Of a stretch of 64,000 nt of DNA, positions 25,437 to 34,276 are shown piece after piece. Position 1 is the stretch's first letter. Each line of letters starts with the position of its first letter. The DNA comes from Chitinophaga sp. YR573 (lineage in GTDB: Bacteria; Bacteroidota; Bacteroidia; Chitinophagales; Chitinophagaceae). Made by a program: the position numbers and the translations under genes. The stretch is taken from contig NZ_FOJF01000003.1 in NCBI RefSeq assembly GCF_900110995.1, forward strand, positions 248,001 to 312,000, written 5' to 3'. The notes beneath the pieces were generated by a model. It ran no database searches and was not told the DNA's origin. It saw only the letters and a program-made list of their open reading frames with translations.

Positions 25437-25963
25437 TATTGCTGTATAAATGTGACCGAAAATGTGCCGCTATAAGACCCTGCCGGATTTGCGAGCGGAA
25501 CTCCTACTGTAAGTGTGCCACCGATCTTTACCTGTGTCCGTGCAGGAGAGGTGGCGGTGGCAATGAATGGGGAACCTGTACTGGAAGTGCCTATATGCAG
25601 GGATAATGTACCTCCGTTGCTGCCGGCAAGTGTTACATCCGAACCGTTCATTATCGTAATGAGGGTACCAGGATTAGCATCCACTTCAAATATGGCAGGA
25701 GAGAAGGGGAAACCCAGATTAGCCTGTACGATGCTGCCTGTTACTGCCCGTGAACCGTCAGGATAAATAATAACAGTGCCACCTGTTGGTCCCTGAAAGA
25801 ATGCTCCAAAAATAAGTCCCTGTGCAGGATTTACGAATACGGAAATAGGCCGTGGTGGTGGCTCCTGTGCATGAACTGGTAATTGTGCAAAGAATAGAAA
25901 TGTTATTACACCTATCAGCGTATTCACTGTGTTACTGCCAGATGGAATTTTAAGGATCATCAT
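25436..25963 (-). CDS. DUF4402-like pilus subunit candidate
   Basis: The 175-residue protein has a signal peptide (ITFLFFAQLPVHAQ), then a beta-rich domain with GLIFGAFFQGPTGGTVIIYP, an NGSDVTL core and a C-terminal KIGGTLTVGVPLANPAGSYS segment ending FSVTFIQQ. This pattern is that of DUF4402 proteins and is similar to the protein at 26893-27408. Placement between the chaperone and the usher suggests that it is a subunit or adaptor of the assembled surface fibre. It has two possible starts (25963 and 25960) and is coupled to the usher gene by a one-base overlap. Confidence 0.75.
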   Translation of the reverse strand: MMILKIPSGSNTVNTLIGVITFLFFAQLPVHAQEPPPRPISVFVNPAQGLIFGAFFQGPTGGTVIIYPDGSRAVTGSIVQANLGFPFSPAIFEVDANPGTLITIMNGSDVTLAGSNGGTLSLHIGTSSTGSPFIATATSPARTQVKIGGTLTVGVPLANPAGSYSGTFSVTFIQQ

Positions 25964-25997
25964 TTAAGGTGTATGGTATATTCAGTTGTATTGTTCG

Positions 25998-26825
25998 TTA
26001 TTTTAATTCGAGCCACGCTTGCCCCAGTTCAGATACAGCTGCATTATCAGTCTTTGCGGTATATATTACCTGTAACCTGCCTTTATGAAGATTAATCCCG
26101 GCTTTATCATCAAGCTTCATTTGAAAATGGCGTATTGTATTGGGGGTATAAAGGGCCATACCGTTTACGATACCTGCTTTTGTTATTTTCCCCTGTGGAG
26201 AAACATAATTGACCGTAAGGTCCCCATATACTGAAAAATTCCCTGTACGGTAAAATGACATGTCCAACTGGTAAGGAATACTGTCATTCATAGACAGGCC
26301 AGAGATAGTCACTTTTGTGGTAGAAGCGCCTATCCTTATAATGACAGGAATTGTAATCCCAAAAACGGGTATCAGTTTTACAGATATTCCTGTGGAGTCC
26401 GTTGCTGGTATTTGCTCACCCAATGGCTTTTCATTGGGTACAGCCCGGAAATAAATATGAGAGCGGTATTCACCCGCAGTTAACTGGTTGGTTTTAGTCG
26501 TTTGTATTTTTATTAATTGCGCTTCACCAGGTGCAAGTATGACTGTGCGTGGGAAATAACGCAGATTACCACTGGCGAAATGTTGTCCTGAATCCGGCAC
26601 ATTGATCTTGTCAAATGTTCCATCTTCATTCATCCTCATTTCAACGAAAGAAATAAGATATTTTGCACTGTCCTTCCCGGTATTTGCCAGGTTCAGTTCC
26701 TGCATTTTTTTTTGCCCTTCAAAGACCACTCTCACCGGAGTGATTAATAAATTTCCCTGTGCTATTGTTTTTATTGGCAAGAAACCAGCAATAATAATTG
26801 TAAGATTAAGTAGAGTGGATTTCAT
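25998..26825 (-). CDS. PapD-like periplasmic pilus chaperone
   Basis: The 275-residue protein should bind subunits in the periplasm and deliver them to the usher. A signal peptide (LTIIIAGFLPIKTIAQ) is followed by a PapD-like first domain with ITPVRVVFEGQKKMQELNLA, FPRTVILAPGEAQLIKI and GEYRSHIYFRAVP, and a second domain with SVKLIPVFGITIPVIIRIG leading to a C-terminal beta domain. The hydrophobic alternation in the VKLIPVFGITIP strand fits the donor strand used for donor-strand complementation. The gene lies between two DUF4402-type subunit genes, 34 bases from the next. Confidence 0.82.
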   Translation of the reverse strand: MKSTLLNLTIIIAGFLPIKTIAQGNLLITPVRVVFEGQKKMQELNLANTGKDSAKYLISFVEMRMNEDGTFDKINVPDSGQHFASGNLRYFPRTVILAPGEAQLIKIQTTKTNQLTAGEYRSHIYFRAVPNEKPLGEQIPATDSTGISVKLIPVFGITIPVIIRIGASTTKVTISGLSMNDSIPYQLDMSFYRTGNFSVYGDLTVNYVSPQGKITKAGIVNGMALYTPNTIRHFQMKLDDKAGINLHKGRLQVIYTAKTDNAAVSELGQAWLELK

Positions 26826-26892
26826 GAAATGGATTAATTGAAAGTACCGGGTACAATACCTCTGTACCGCACCCGGTATAGGATATGGTTAG

Positions 26893-27408
26893 TTATAGAT
26901 AGTTTACAGTTACATCAAAAGGAGTATCTGAAACATAAACGCCTGAAGGTTGTGCAGCTCCAACATTTAATGTTGCTCCTACTTTTAATTGTTGTGTTCC
27001 GCCACTCAGCTGACCACCGGCTCCTGATGGAGTACTGGTAAACGCTGTTACTGTCATAGTATTAGCGCCACTGCTGATTGTATGAGCTGAAGAAGGCAGC
27101 GTAATAGTGTAAGTGTAAGCGCCGGTACCGTTTACGGTAAAGGATGCAGCAGTGACAGTTCCCGTAGTGGTAGGTAGTGTAACACCAGCTGTTCTGGTAC
27201 GTCCGCCTGCAGGTGTTAATACTACTGTACCACCTGTTGTGGATTGAACGGCAACATTACCAAAGTTCATATCAACGTCCTTAGTAATGCTGATAGGTGT
27301 TACGATGGTGGCGGTAGCAGTGGCAGAAGCAGTTTCCTGAGCATGCACACCGGTTGCTATACCCGCCAGCATAAAAGTTGTTAGGAAAAGTTTGTTTTTC
27401 ATGTTCAT
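26893..27408 (-). CDS. DUF4402 domain protein, putative major pilus subunit
   Basis: After a signal peptide (KLFLTTFMLAGIATGVHAQ) the 171-residue protein is a single DUF4402-type beta domain: ATIVTPISITKDVDMNFGNV, TGGTVVLTPAGGRTRTAGV, an AYTYTITLP strand and the C-terminal LKVGATLNVGAAQPSGVYV with final VTVNYL. It is the first gene of the minus-strand block and the best candidate for the main, most abundant subunit. Starts at 27408 and 27402 are both possible. It lies 67 bases before the chaperone gene. Confidence 0.85.
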   Translation of the reverse strand: MNMKNKLFLTTFMLAGIATGVHAQETASATATATIVTPISITKDVDMNFGNVAVQSTTGGTVVLTPAGGRTRTAGVTLPTTTGTVTAASFTVNGTGAYTYTITLPSSAHTISSGANTMTVTAFTSTPSGAGGQLSGGTQQLKVGATLNVGAAQPSGVYVSDTPFDVTVNYL

Positions 27409-27809
27409 TTAAATTTTCAGTATGAAAGAAATAATAATTGCGCATAAGGAAGTACAATGACTGTTCATCATCGCATAGAGATTTGTTCACTATATATTTG
27501 ACTATGGATTCTTGGGGGATATACGCTTAGTACAGCATTCTCGTGTAGGTACAGAGTGCTTCTGTGGAATATTGCTTTATTGCATATCAGACAATGCATA
27601 TTACAATTTTTTCCCAGTATAAAAAAATTTACTTTGTTGATTATCAATATGTAAGCGAGCTTAAACGATTACTTATATTTTAAATAAACATTGCATTATA
27701 ACCGTATTATTTATTTTATTATCATCATGTAATGCATGTATTCAAAAAGTGAATGAGATCATTGATCAAATTTTCCTTAATTTCGACATCTTTAATTTTT
27801 ATTATCTAT
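27409..27809. other. AT-rich intergenic region between divergent units
   Basis: This region should hold the promoter of the chaperone-usher operon (minus) and of the helicase gene (plus). I find no exact TANNTTTG on the minus strand. On the plus strand TTACTTTG near 27649 is a one-mismatch -7 candidate. Around 27584-27600 an imperfect inverted repeat TGCATA...ATGCAT is present. In-frame codons upstream of 27810 (from 27753) exist for the helicase but look like leader sequence. Confidence 0.4.
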
Positions 27810-30032
27810 ATGCCACAACCGGATACCTCAAATACTATGTTCCATCTGGCGGCAGACTACATCAATCACACCAACTGCCATCTTTTTTTAACCGGTAAAG
27901 CCGGTACAGGGAAGACTACCTTCCTGAAATATATCAAGGAGCATACTACCAAAAATACGGTAGTAGTCGCGCCAACAGGTGTTGCTGCAATCAATGCAGG
28001 CGGGGTAACCATGCACTCATTCTTCCAGTTGCCGTTTGGGCCTTATGTACCGTCCGGTGCGCATCTTTTTGGGGTAGATAACGGGGTGACAGATGCACAT
28101 GCGCTGTTCCGCAATATCCGCTTCAACTACGAGAAGAAAGAACTGCTGCGTGAAATGGAACTGCTGATCATAGACGAGGTGAGTATGGTACGTGCTGATA
28201 CACTGGATGCTATAGATGCTATTCTGCGTCATTTCAGAAGCCAGCCTCTGCTGCCTTTTGGTGGAGTGCAGGTGCTGTATATCGGTGACCTTTACCAGTT
28301 ACCTCCGGTAATGCCGGATGATCAGTGGCGTATGCTGAAAGAACATTACGAAAGTGTGTTCTTTTTTGATGCAAGAGTGATCAGGCAATCTCCGCCGTTG
28401 TATATAGAACTGAAAAAGATTTACCGTCAGAATGAAGCTACGTTCATAGACCTGTTGAATGGAGTGCGTAACAGTACACTGGACTGGGAACAGCTGGAAA
28501 CACTGAACGAACGTTATGATCCCAAATTTAACGGAGAGGGTGACCAGTATATCGTATTAACTACACATAACAGGCGTGCTGATGAGATCAATGCGGCCAG
28601 ACTGGCTGCCATGCAAGGCAACCTGCACCGTTTTGAAGGGGAGATAAAAGGGGATTTCAGTGAGAAGGCGTTGCCTACGGATATGGTGTTGCAGATTAAA
28701 CCCGGTGCACAGGTGATGTTTATCAAAAATGACCTTGCCGAACCCCGCCGTTATTTCAACGGGAAACTGGCAACGGTGAAATCGGTGATCAACGAGGATA
28801 AAATAGTGGTGACGCTGGCAGGTAGTGAGGAAACGCTGATCCTGGAAAAGGAGACATGGCGCAATATCCGCTACTCCTGGAATAAAGCGGAGAACAGTGT
28901 GGATGAAGAAGAACTGGGCAGTTTTACACAATACCCGATACGGCTGGCATGGGCTATTACCATCCACAAAAGCCAGGGGCTCACTTTCGAAAAGGCTATT
29001 ATCGATGTAGGGAATGCATTTGCTCCGGGGCAGGTGTATGTGGCTTTGAGCCGCTGTACTTCCCTGGAAGGACTGGTACTCCATTCCCGTATTCACCCGG
29101 GGGCTATCAGAACAGATCTGCAGGTGCAGGAGTATTCATCCAAGTCTGAAAACACAGACAGACTGGAAGATGAGCTGGATAGTCAGAAGCAGGTTTTCTG
29201 GGCAGGGCAGCTGGTGAAATTGTTTGGTGCGGAAAAAATCCTCACAGAATTGCAATTGCATGCTTCCTGGCTAAGAGATAAGAAGATGAATGGGATGGAG
29301 AGTGCAATGACACTGAGTCGTAACATGCAACAGCGGGCGGCACAACTGCATCAGGTGGGAATGAAATTCCGTCAGCAACTGGAACCACTGGTAGAAGAGG
29401 TATTACGTACCGGAGAAACAGCATTACTACAGGAACGTGTGAATAAAGCGATCGCGTATTTCACACAGGATATCTATGAAAGCCTTATTAAACCTTTAAA
29501 GCGTGAGATAGATATCGTAAAAGATATCCCTAAAATTAAGAAGTACGTTGTACAGCTGGGTAGTCTGGAAACATTCCTGTGGAACCGTTTGGAGTTGTTC
29601 CTGCATGCCCGTTTCGGAGAACTGACATTTAATGAAGGATTACCGGATTATAGTTCATTACGCAGCCCTGCTTCCAAAGAAAAAGAAGCTGTTGTAAAGG
29701 AGAAAAAGAAGAAGGCAGAAGCCGGTAGCAGCCGGCGTGGTAGCCTGGAGCTTTTCCTGGGAGGGAAAACCCTGCAGGAGATCGCTACAGAGCGTTCGCT
29801 GGCGGTAAGTACCGTGGAAAGTCATCTGGCGGATGCGGTGGCTTTCGGGGAATTGGAGCTGGATAAATTCATAGATGAAAAGAAAATCTCTCTGATACTT
29901 CCTCTGGTAAAGGAAATGGGGGTAGCCTCTTCTTCTCCTATAAAGGCTAAATTAGGAGATACGGTTACCTGGGCGGAGATCAGGGCGGTACAGAATTATT
30001 ACAAGAAGATGAATCCTATAGATACGGAATGA
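27810..30032 (+). CDS. Pif1/RecD-like superfamily 1 helicase with C-terminal HTH
   Basis: This is a DNA helicase. The ATP-binding core has Walker A GKAGTGKTTFLKYI, the VVVAPTGVAAINAGG motif, Walker B LLIIDEVSMVRAD, and the late motifs WAITIHKSQGLTFEKAIID and VYVALSRC. A long helical region follows. The C-terminus carries an HTH_40-like domain (LELFLGGKTLQEIATERSLA, VSTVESHLADAVAFGEL) as found at the end of RecQ-like helicases. The start at 27810 (MPQPDTSNTM) is preferred to 27753, because the upstream codons encode a hydrophobic stretch not expected in a helicase. The gene is about 740 residues long. Confidence 0.88.
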   Translation: MPQPDTSNTMFHLAADYINHTNCHLFLTGKAGTGKTTFLKYIKEHTTKNTVVVAPTGVAAINAGGVTMHSFFQLPFGPYVPSGAHLFGVDNGVTDAHALFRNIRFNYEKKELLREMELLIIDEVSMVRADTLDAIDAILRHFRSQPLLPFGGVQVLYIGDLYQLPPVMPDDQWRMLKEHYESVFFFDARVIRQSPPLYIELKKIYRQNEATFIDLLNGVRNSTLDWEQLETLNERYDPKFNGEGDQYIVLTTHNRRADEINAARLAAMQGNLHRFEGEIKGDFSEKALPTDMVLQIKPGAQVMFIKNDLAEPRRYFNGKLATVKSVINEDKIVVTLAGSEETLILEKETWRNIRYSWNKAENSVDEEELGSFTQYPIRLAWAITIHKSQGLTFEKAIIDVGNAFAPGQVYVALSRCTSLEGLVLHSRIHPGAIRTDLQVQEYSSKSENTDRLEDELDSQKQVFWAGQLVKLFGAEKILTELQLHASWLRDKKMNGMESAMTLSRNMQQRAAQLHQVGMKFRQQLEPLVEEVLRTGETALLQERVNKAIAYFTQDIYESLIKPLKREIDIVKDIPKIKKYVVQLGSLETFLWNRLELFLHARFGELTFNEGLPDYSSLRSPASKEKEAVVKEKKKKAEAGSSRRGSLELFLGGKTLQEIATERSLAVSTVESHLADAVAFGELELDKFIDEKKISLILPLVKEMGVASSSPIKAKLGDTVTWAEIRAVQNYYKKMNPIDTE

Positions 30033-30072
30033 AGTTAAATTCTTATCTTGTATAAGAGCTGATAGCAATTCC

Positions 30073-33000
30073 ATGTTAAAGAAGATATACCTGATTCCAC
30101 TGTTGCTTTTTGTGGTGAACTATGCCGATGCACAAGAGTTTTCGTCTTTGAATGTCAACCACGGACTCTCCAACAACCAGATAAACTGTGTCTATAAAGA
30201 TACTAAAGGGTTTATGTGGTTTGGTACACTGAGCGGGCTAAACCGCTATGACGGCTATACCTTTAAAATCTTTCACCATAGTCCGGCCGATTCCATTTCA
30301 TTGGCTGATGATTTCGTAGATAATATTTATCCCGCTCCGGGGAATAAATTATATATAAAAACCAGGAATGGGGACAATTTATATGATCCTGTAACAGAAC
30401 AGTTTTCAGATGGGGCTTCCTGGCTGCAAAAAGCAGGATTACCTGGTTATGGGGTGAGGTGTATCACCCAAACTGGCAACACTTTCTGGATAGCCTTTAT
30501 GAATGAGGGACTTTACCGGGTTGATAGCGCCGGGAAAGTGGTGAGGTTTATCCGGAAAAACAAGATTGCAGATCTGAATGTGACTTCGGGAAACAGGCTG
30601 GTTATCCTGTACATGAATGGGGACCTGGAAATGCTGGATATACATTCCGGTAAAACTACTTTTTACAGTCAGGCATTTACCGGCTTCATCACAAAACCCC
30701 CTATTACATTAAAGCTTTTTATTGATTCAGCAGATGATATATGGGTATATATGCCCGGTTCTGATTTCGGTGTGCTTTATTTTAACCCTGTTACAGGTAT
30801 TTTAAAACCATTATCCAGTAGAAATGGTGTTTTAAATAATGATGTTGTTAACAGTATAATAGAGGATGATCAGGGAGAGATGTGGATAGGGACTGACCAT
30901 GGTGGCATTAATGTGGTAAACAGGCATACATTCACTTCCCGTTTCCTGATGAATAGTGAAGAAGATGCAAAAAGTGTTGCAGAGAATGCGATTTATGCGA
31001 TGTACAAAGATAACCTGGGCATTATCTGGTGTGGTACTTATAAAAGAGGCATCAGCTATTGTGCAGAGGACATGAAGAAATTCAGTCTTTACAGGCATAA
31101 AAATGCAGAGAAGCAAAGCCTGAGTTATAATGATGTGAATTGTTTTGCGGAAGATAAGAAAGGGAATTTATGGATCGGTTCCAATGGTGGTGGGCTGATG
31201 TATTTTGATCGTAAAGCCAATACATTCACCCGGTTTAAACACGAACCGGGGAATGATAACAGCCTCAGTACTGATGTAATTCTCAGTCTTCGTGTAGATA
31301 GTTATGACCACCTCTGGATAGGTTATTATTTCGGAGGGATGGATTATTACCGGAATGGTAAATTTACGCATTACAGGCACGATGACAAGGATGAGAACAG
31401 CCTTGCCGGTAAATCGGTGTGGAAAACATACAAGGACCAGCGGAATAATTTCTGGGTAGGTACTTTAGGAGCAGGGCTGGACAGATTTGATCCGGGGAAT
31501 GGCATTTTCTATCATAATAATGTCAATCTTCCTAATTCTGTACATTCCAATTATATCTCTGCTTTCGCAGAAGATAAAAACGGAGATCTCTGGATAGGGA
31601 CTGCCTATGGGGTGGATGTACTTGATAAAGCCAAAGGGATTTTTGTGCATTATCTGCATTCCACTCACCAGTTAAGTAATGACAATGTGAGTTCGGTTTT
31701 ATCTGATAGTAAAGGGAATATGTGGGTAGGTACCAGAGAAGGACTGAATGTATTTGATCCCACTACGCAGCAATTCAAATCGTTTAGGGTAGAGGATGGA
31801 TTACCGGACAATAATATCATCAGTATCCTGGAAGATAATGAGCATCATTTATGGGTAAGTACTTCCAATGGATTGGGGAAAATCACGGTACAGCAGGGGA
31901 ATAACGGGATTACGATCCATTGCAGGAATTACGATGATAAAGATGGTTTGCAGGGAAAAGCATTTAATGTGAATGCTGCTTTAAAGTTAACATCCGGAGA
32001 GCTGGTATTTGGAGGGGCAGATGGCTTTAATATCTTTAAGCCGGCAGATATACAACAGCATAAAAAGGTGCCTTCACTGGTGTTTACCGGTTTGCAGTTG
32101 TTTAACAGGATGATTGATGTAAATGAAAAACTGCAAAACCGTGTCATATTGCCGGTAGCATTACCGGAAACAAAGGAGATCGTACTCCGGTATAATGAAA
32201 ATGATTTTTCCATTGATTTTGCAGCCTTAAATTTCCTTAATACAGATAAGGATAAGTATGCCTATAAACTGGAAGGCTTTAATAAAGAATGGTTAACCAC
32301 AGATGGTAAAACCAGGCGGATCATTTATACCAATATCAATCCCGGTGATTATATACTACACCTGAAAGCAATCAATGATGACGAATCATTGGATGAAGAG
32401 GGAATTACCTTGAAAATCAAAATCTTACCCCCTTTCTGGAAAACACCTGTCGCTTATATCCTTTACGGGCTGCTGGTTATAGCGGTCTTATTCTTTATGA
32501 GAAGACGGGTAATCACGCGTGCACACAGGCGTTTTGCACTGCAACAGGAGCGGAGGGAATCACAGCAGCTGCATGAGCTGGACGTCATGAAGATTAAACT
32601 CTTCACGAATCTGAGTCATGAGTTCAGGACACCGGTATCACTGATCCTGGCACCGCTGGAAGAAATCATTACACATGCAAAGGATGATACTGATAAAGAG
32701 AAACTGCACCTGATACGTCGTAATGCCAAAAGATTACTGAACCTGGTGAACCAGCTGATGGACTTCCGGAAAATGGAGATGCATGAATTAAAGCTGGCAA
32801 CGGTACCAGGTGATGTTACCCGTTTTGTGGAAGAGGTAGCCAGCTCTTTTACTGATCTGGCAGAAAGAAAACGGATCGCCTTTTCTTTTGCGGTGAATAA
32901 TAAGTCGTTATATACCCTGTTCGACCAGGATAAGGTAGAGCGTATCTTATTCAACCTGTTATCCAATGCCTTTAAGTTTACACCGGAAGGGGGGACAGTC

Positions 33001-34101
33001 ACCCTGCAGGCCGATGTCAATGAAACTGAGGGGAAAACGTGGCTGGAGATCAAGGTAAAGGATACGGGTATCGGTATACCTAAAGAAAGGCAGGACAAGA
33101 TCTTTGAGCAGTTTTTCCAGAGTGATACTCCCGGAGGCTTCCTGAACCAGGGAAGCGGGATAGGACTTGCGATTACGAAAGAATTCGTGAAGTTATGCCA
33201 GGGTACTATTGTCGTAGAAAGTGAAGTGAACAAGGGCAGTTGTTTTACACTGAGGTTACCGTTTGTGCTGTTGCCGCCGGTGGTCACTACCATACCTCCT
33301 TTGGAAGCAAGGACCAGGGAAGTGCCTGTGCTGACACCTACAGCAGGAAAACAAACAATTCTGCTGGTAGAAGATAATGACGATTTCCGTTTTTACCTGA
33401 AGGAGAACCTGAAAACGTATTATAATATAATAGAAGCGGTGGATGGCCGGGCCGGATGGCAGGCGACCTTATCTGCACATCCCGATCTGGTAGTGAGTGA
33501 TATCAATATGCCGGTGATGGATGGGTTAGAACTGTGTAAGAAGATCATGGAGGATAATCGTACCCGGCAGATCCCGGTGATCTTATTAACTGCCATGACC
33601 GGGGAGGAGGAGCAGTTAAGGGGACTGGAAACAGGAGCTTCCGATTATATGGTGAAGCCATTCAACTTTGAGATCATGTTATCCAGGATCAATAATATCC
33701 TTATTCGTAAGGTAGCGGTAAAACATGTTATCGGGAAGCCAGAGGTGGCAGATAGCTCACATGTACCTACTCCGGATGAGATTTTTATGCAAAAAGCGCT
33801 GGATATAGTGGAAAAGAATCTTTCCAATACCTCTTTTTCCGTAGAAGAGCTAAGCCGGGAGTTATGTATGAACCGGGTATCTGTATACCGGAGAGTATTT
33901 TCCCTTACCGGACTTACACCTATCGAGTTCATCAGAACGATCAGGTTACAGCGGGCAGCACAATTGCTGTCGAAAACGGGCATGAATGTCACGGAAGTAG
34001 CTTATGAAGTCGGTTTTAATAATCCTAAATACTTTACCAAATACTTTAAAATGGCCTATCATATGCTGCCTTCCGCATACGTGGCTGCGATGCGTAAATA
34101 G
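30073..34101 (+). CDS. Hybrid two-component system sensor-regulator (HTCS)
   Basis: A one-protein sensor and transcription regulator of the kind that controls polysaccharide utilization loci. After a signal peptide (ending NYADA) come Reg_prop repeats forming a periplasmic beta-propeller sensor (repeated DxxGxxWIGT, e.g. DDQGEMWIGTDHGGINVVN), then a Y_Y_Y-type domain, and a membrane segment (VAYILYGLLVIAVLFF). The kinase domain has the phospho-His at 849 in NLSHEFRTP, and its ATP-binding part has NLLSNAFKF and GSGIGLAI. A receiver domain carries Asp1143 (VVSDINMPVMDG). The AraC-type HTH at the end has ARG-like CMNRVSVYRRVF and VTEVAYEVGFNNPKYFTKYF. The 1342-residue length is typical. It lies just upstream of, and probably controls, the SusC operon at 34277. 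Confidence 0.95.
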   Translation: MLKKIYLIPLLLFVVNYADAQEFSSLNVNHGLSNNQINCVYKDTKGFMWFGTLSGLNRYDGYTFKIFHHSPADSISLADDFVDNIYPAPGNKLYIKTRNGDNLYDPVTEQFSDGASWLQKAGLPGYGVRCITQTGNTFWIAFMNEGLYRVDSAGKVVRFIRKNKIADLNVTSGNRLVILYMNGDLEMLDIHSGKTTFYSQAFTGFITKPPITLKLFIDSADDIWVYMPGSDFGVLYFNPVTGILKPLSSRNGVLNNDVVNSIIEDDQGEMWIGTDHGGINVVNRHTFTSRFLMNSEEDAKSVAENAIYAMYKDNLGIIWCGTYKRGISYCAEDMKKFSLYRHKNAEKQSLSYNDVNCFAEDKKGNLWIGSNGGGLMYFDRKANTFTRFKHEPGNDNSLSTDVILSLRVDSYDHLWIGYYFGGMDYYRNGKFTHYRHDDKDENSLAGKSVWKTYKDQRNNFWVGTLGAGLDRFDPGNGIFYHNNVNLPNSVHSNYISAFAEDKNGDLWIGTAYGVDVLDKAKGIFVHYLHSTHQLSNDNVSSVLSDSKGNMWVGTREGLNVFDPTTQQFKSFRVEDGLPDNNIISILEDNEHHLWVSTSNGLGKITVQQGNNGITIHCRNYDDKDGLQGKAFNVNAALKLTSGELVFGGADGFNIFKPADIQQHKKVPSLVFTGLQLFNRMIDVNEKLQNRVILPVALPETKEIVLRYNENDFSIDFAALNFLNTDKDKYAYKLEGFNKEWLTTDGKTRRIIYTNINPGDYILHLKAINDDESLDEEGITLKIKILPPFWKTPVAYILYGLLVIAVLFFMRRRVITRAHRRFALQQERRESQQLHELDVMKIKLFTNLSHEFRTPVSLILAPLEEIITHAKDDTDKEKLHLIRRNAKRLLNLVNQLMDFRKMEMHELKLATVPGDVTRFVEEVASSFTDLAERKRIAFSFAVNNKSLYTLFDQDKVERILFNLLSNAFKFTPEGGTVTLQADVNETEGKTWLEIKVKDTGIGIPKERQDKIFEQFFQSDTPGGFLNQGSGIGLAITKEFVKLCQGTIVVESEVNKGSCFTLRLPFVLLPPVVTTIPPLEARTREVPVLTPTAGKQTILLVEDNDDFRFYLKENLKTYYNIIEAVDGRAGWQATLSAHPDLVVSDINMPVMDGLELCKKIMEDNRTRQIPVILLTAMTGEEEQLRGLETGASDYMVKPFNFEIMLSRINNILIRKVAVKHVIGKPEVADSSHVPTPDEIFMQKALDIVEKNLSNTSFSVEELSRELCMNRVSVYRRVFSLTGLTPIEFIRTIRLQRAAQLLSKTGMNVTEVAYEVGFNNPKYFTKYFKMAYHMLPSAYVAAMRK

Positions 34102-34276
34102 TCATTGTAACTGAAATTACCTCCTAAGTATACATTTAATACCCCTCACGCAACATTTTATCCTTAAATAATACACAACGGGCAACCCTGTTTCTTGCCG
34201 TATGAGGATATATTTATCCCATCGTTATGAAAGTATTATTTCCACTTATGAATTAGCATACCAAAATCACTACGCT

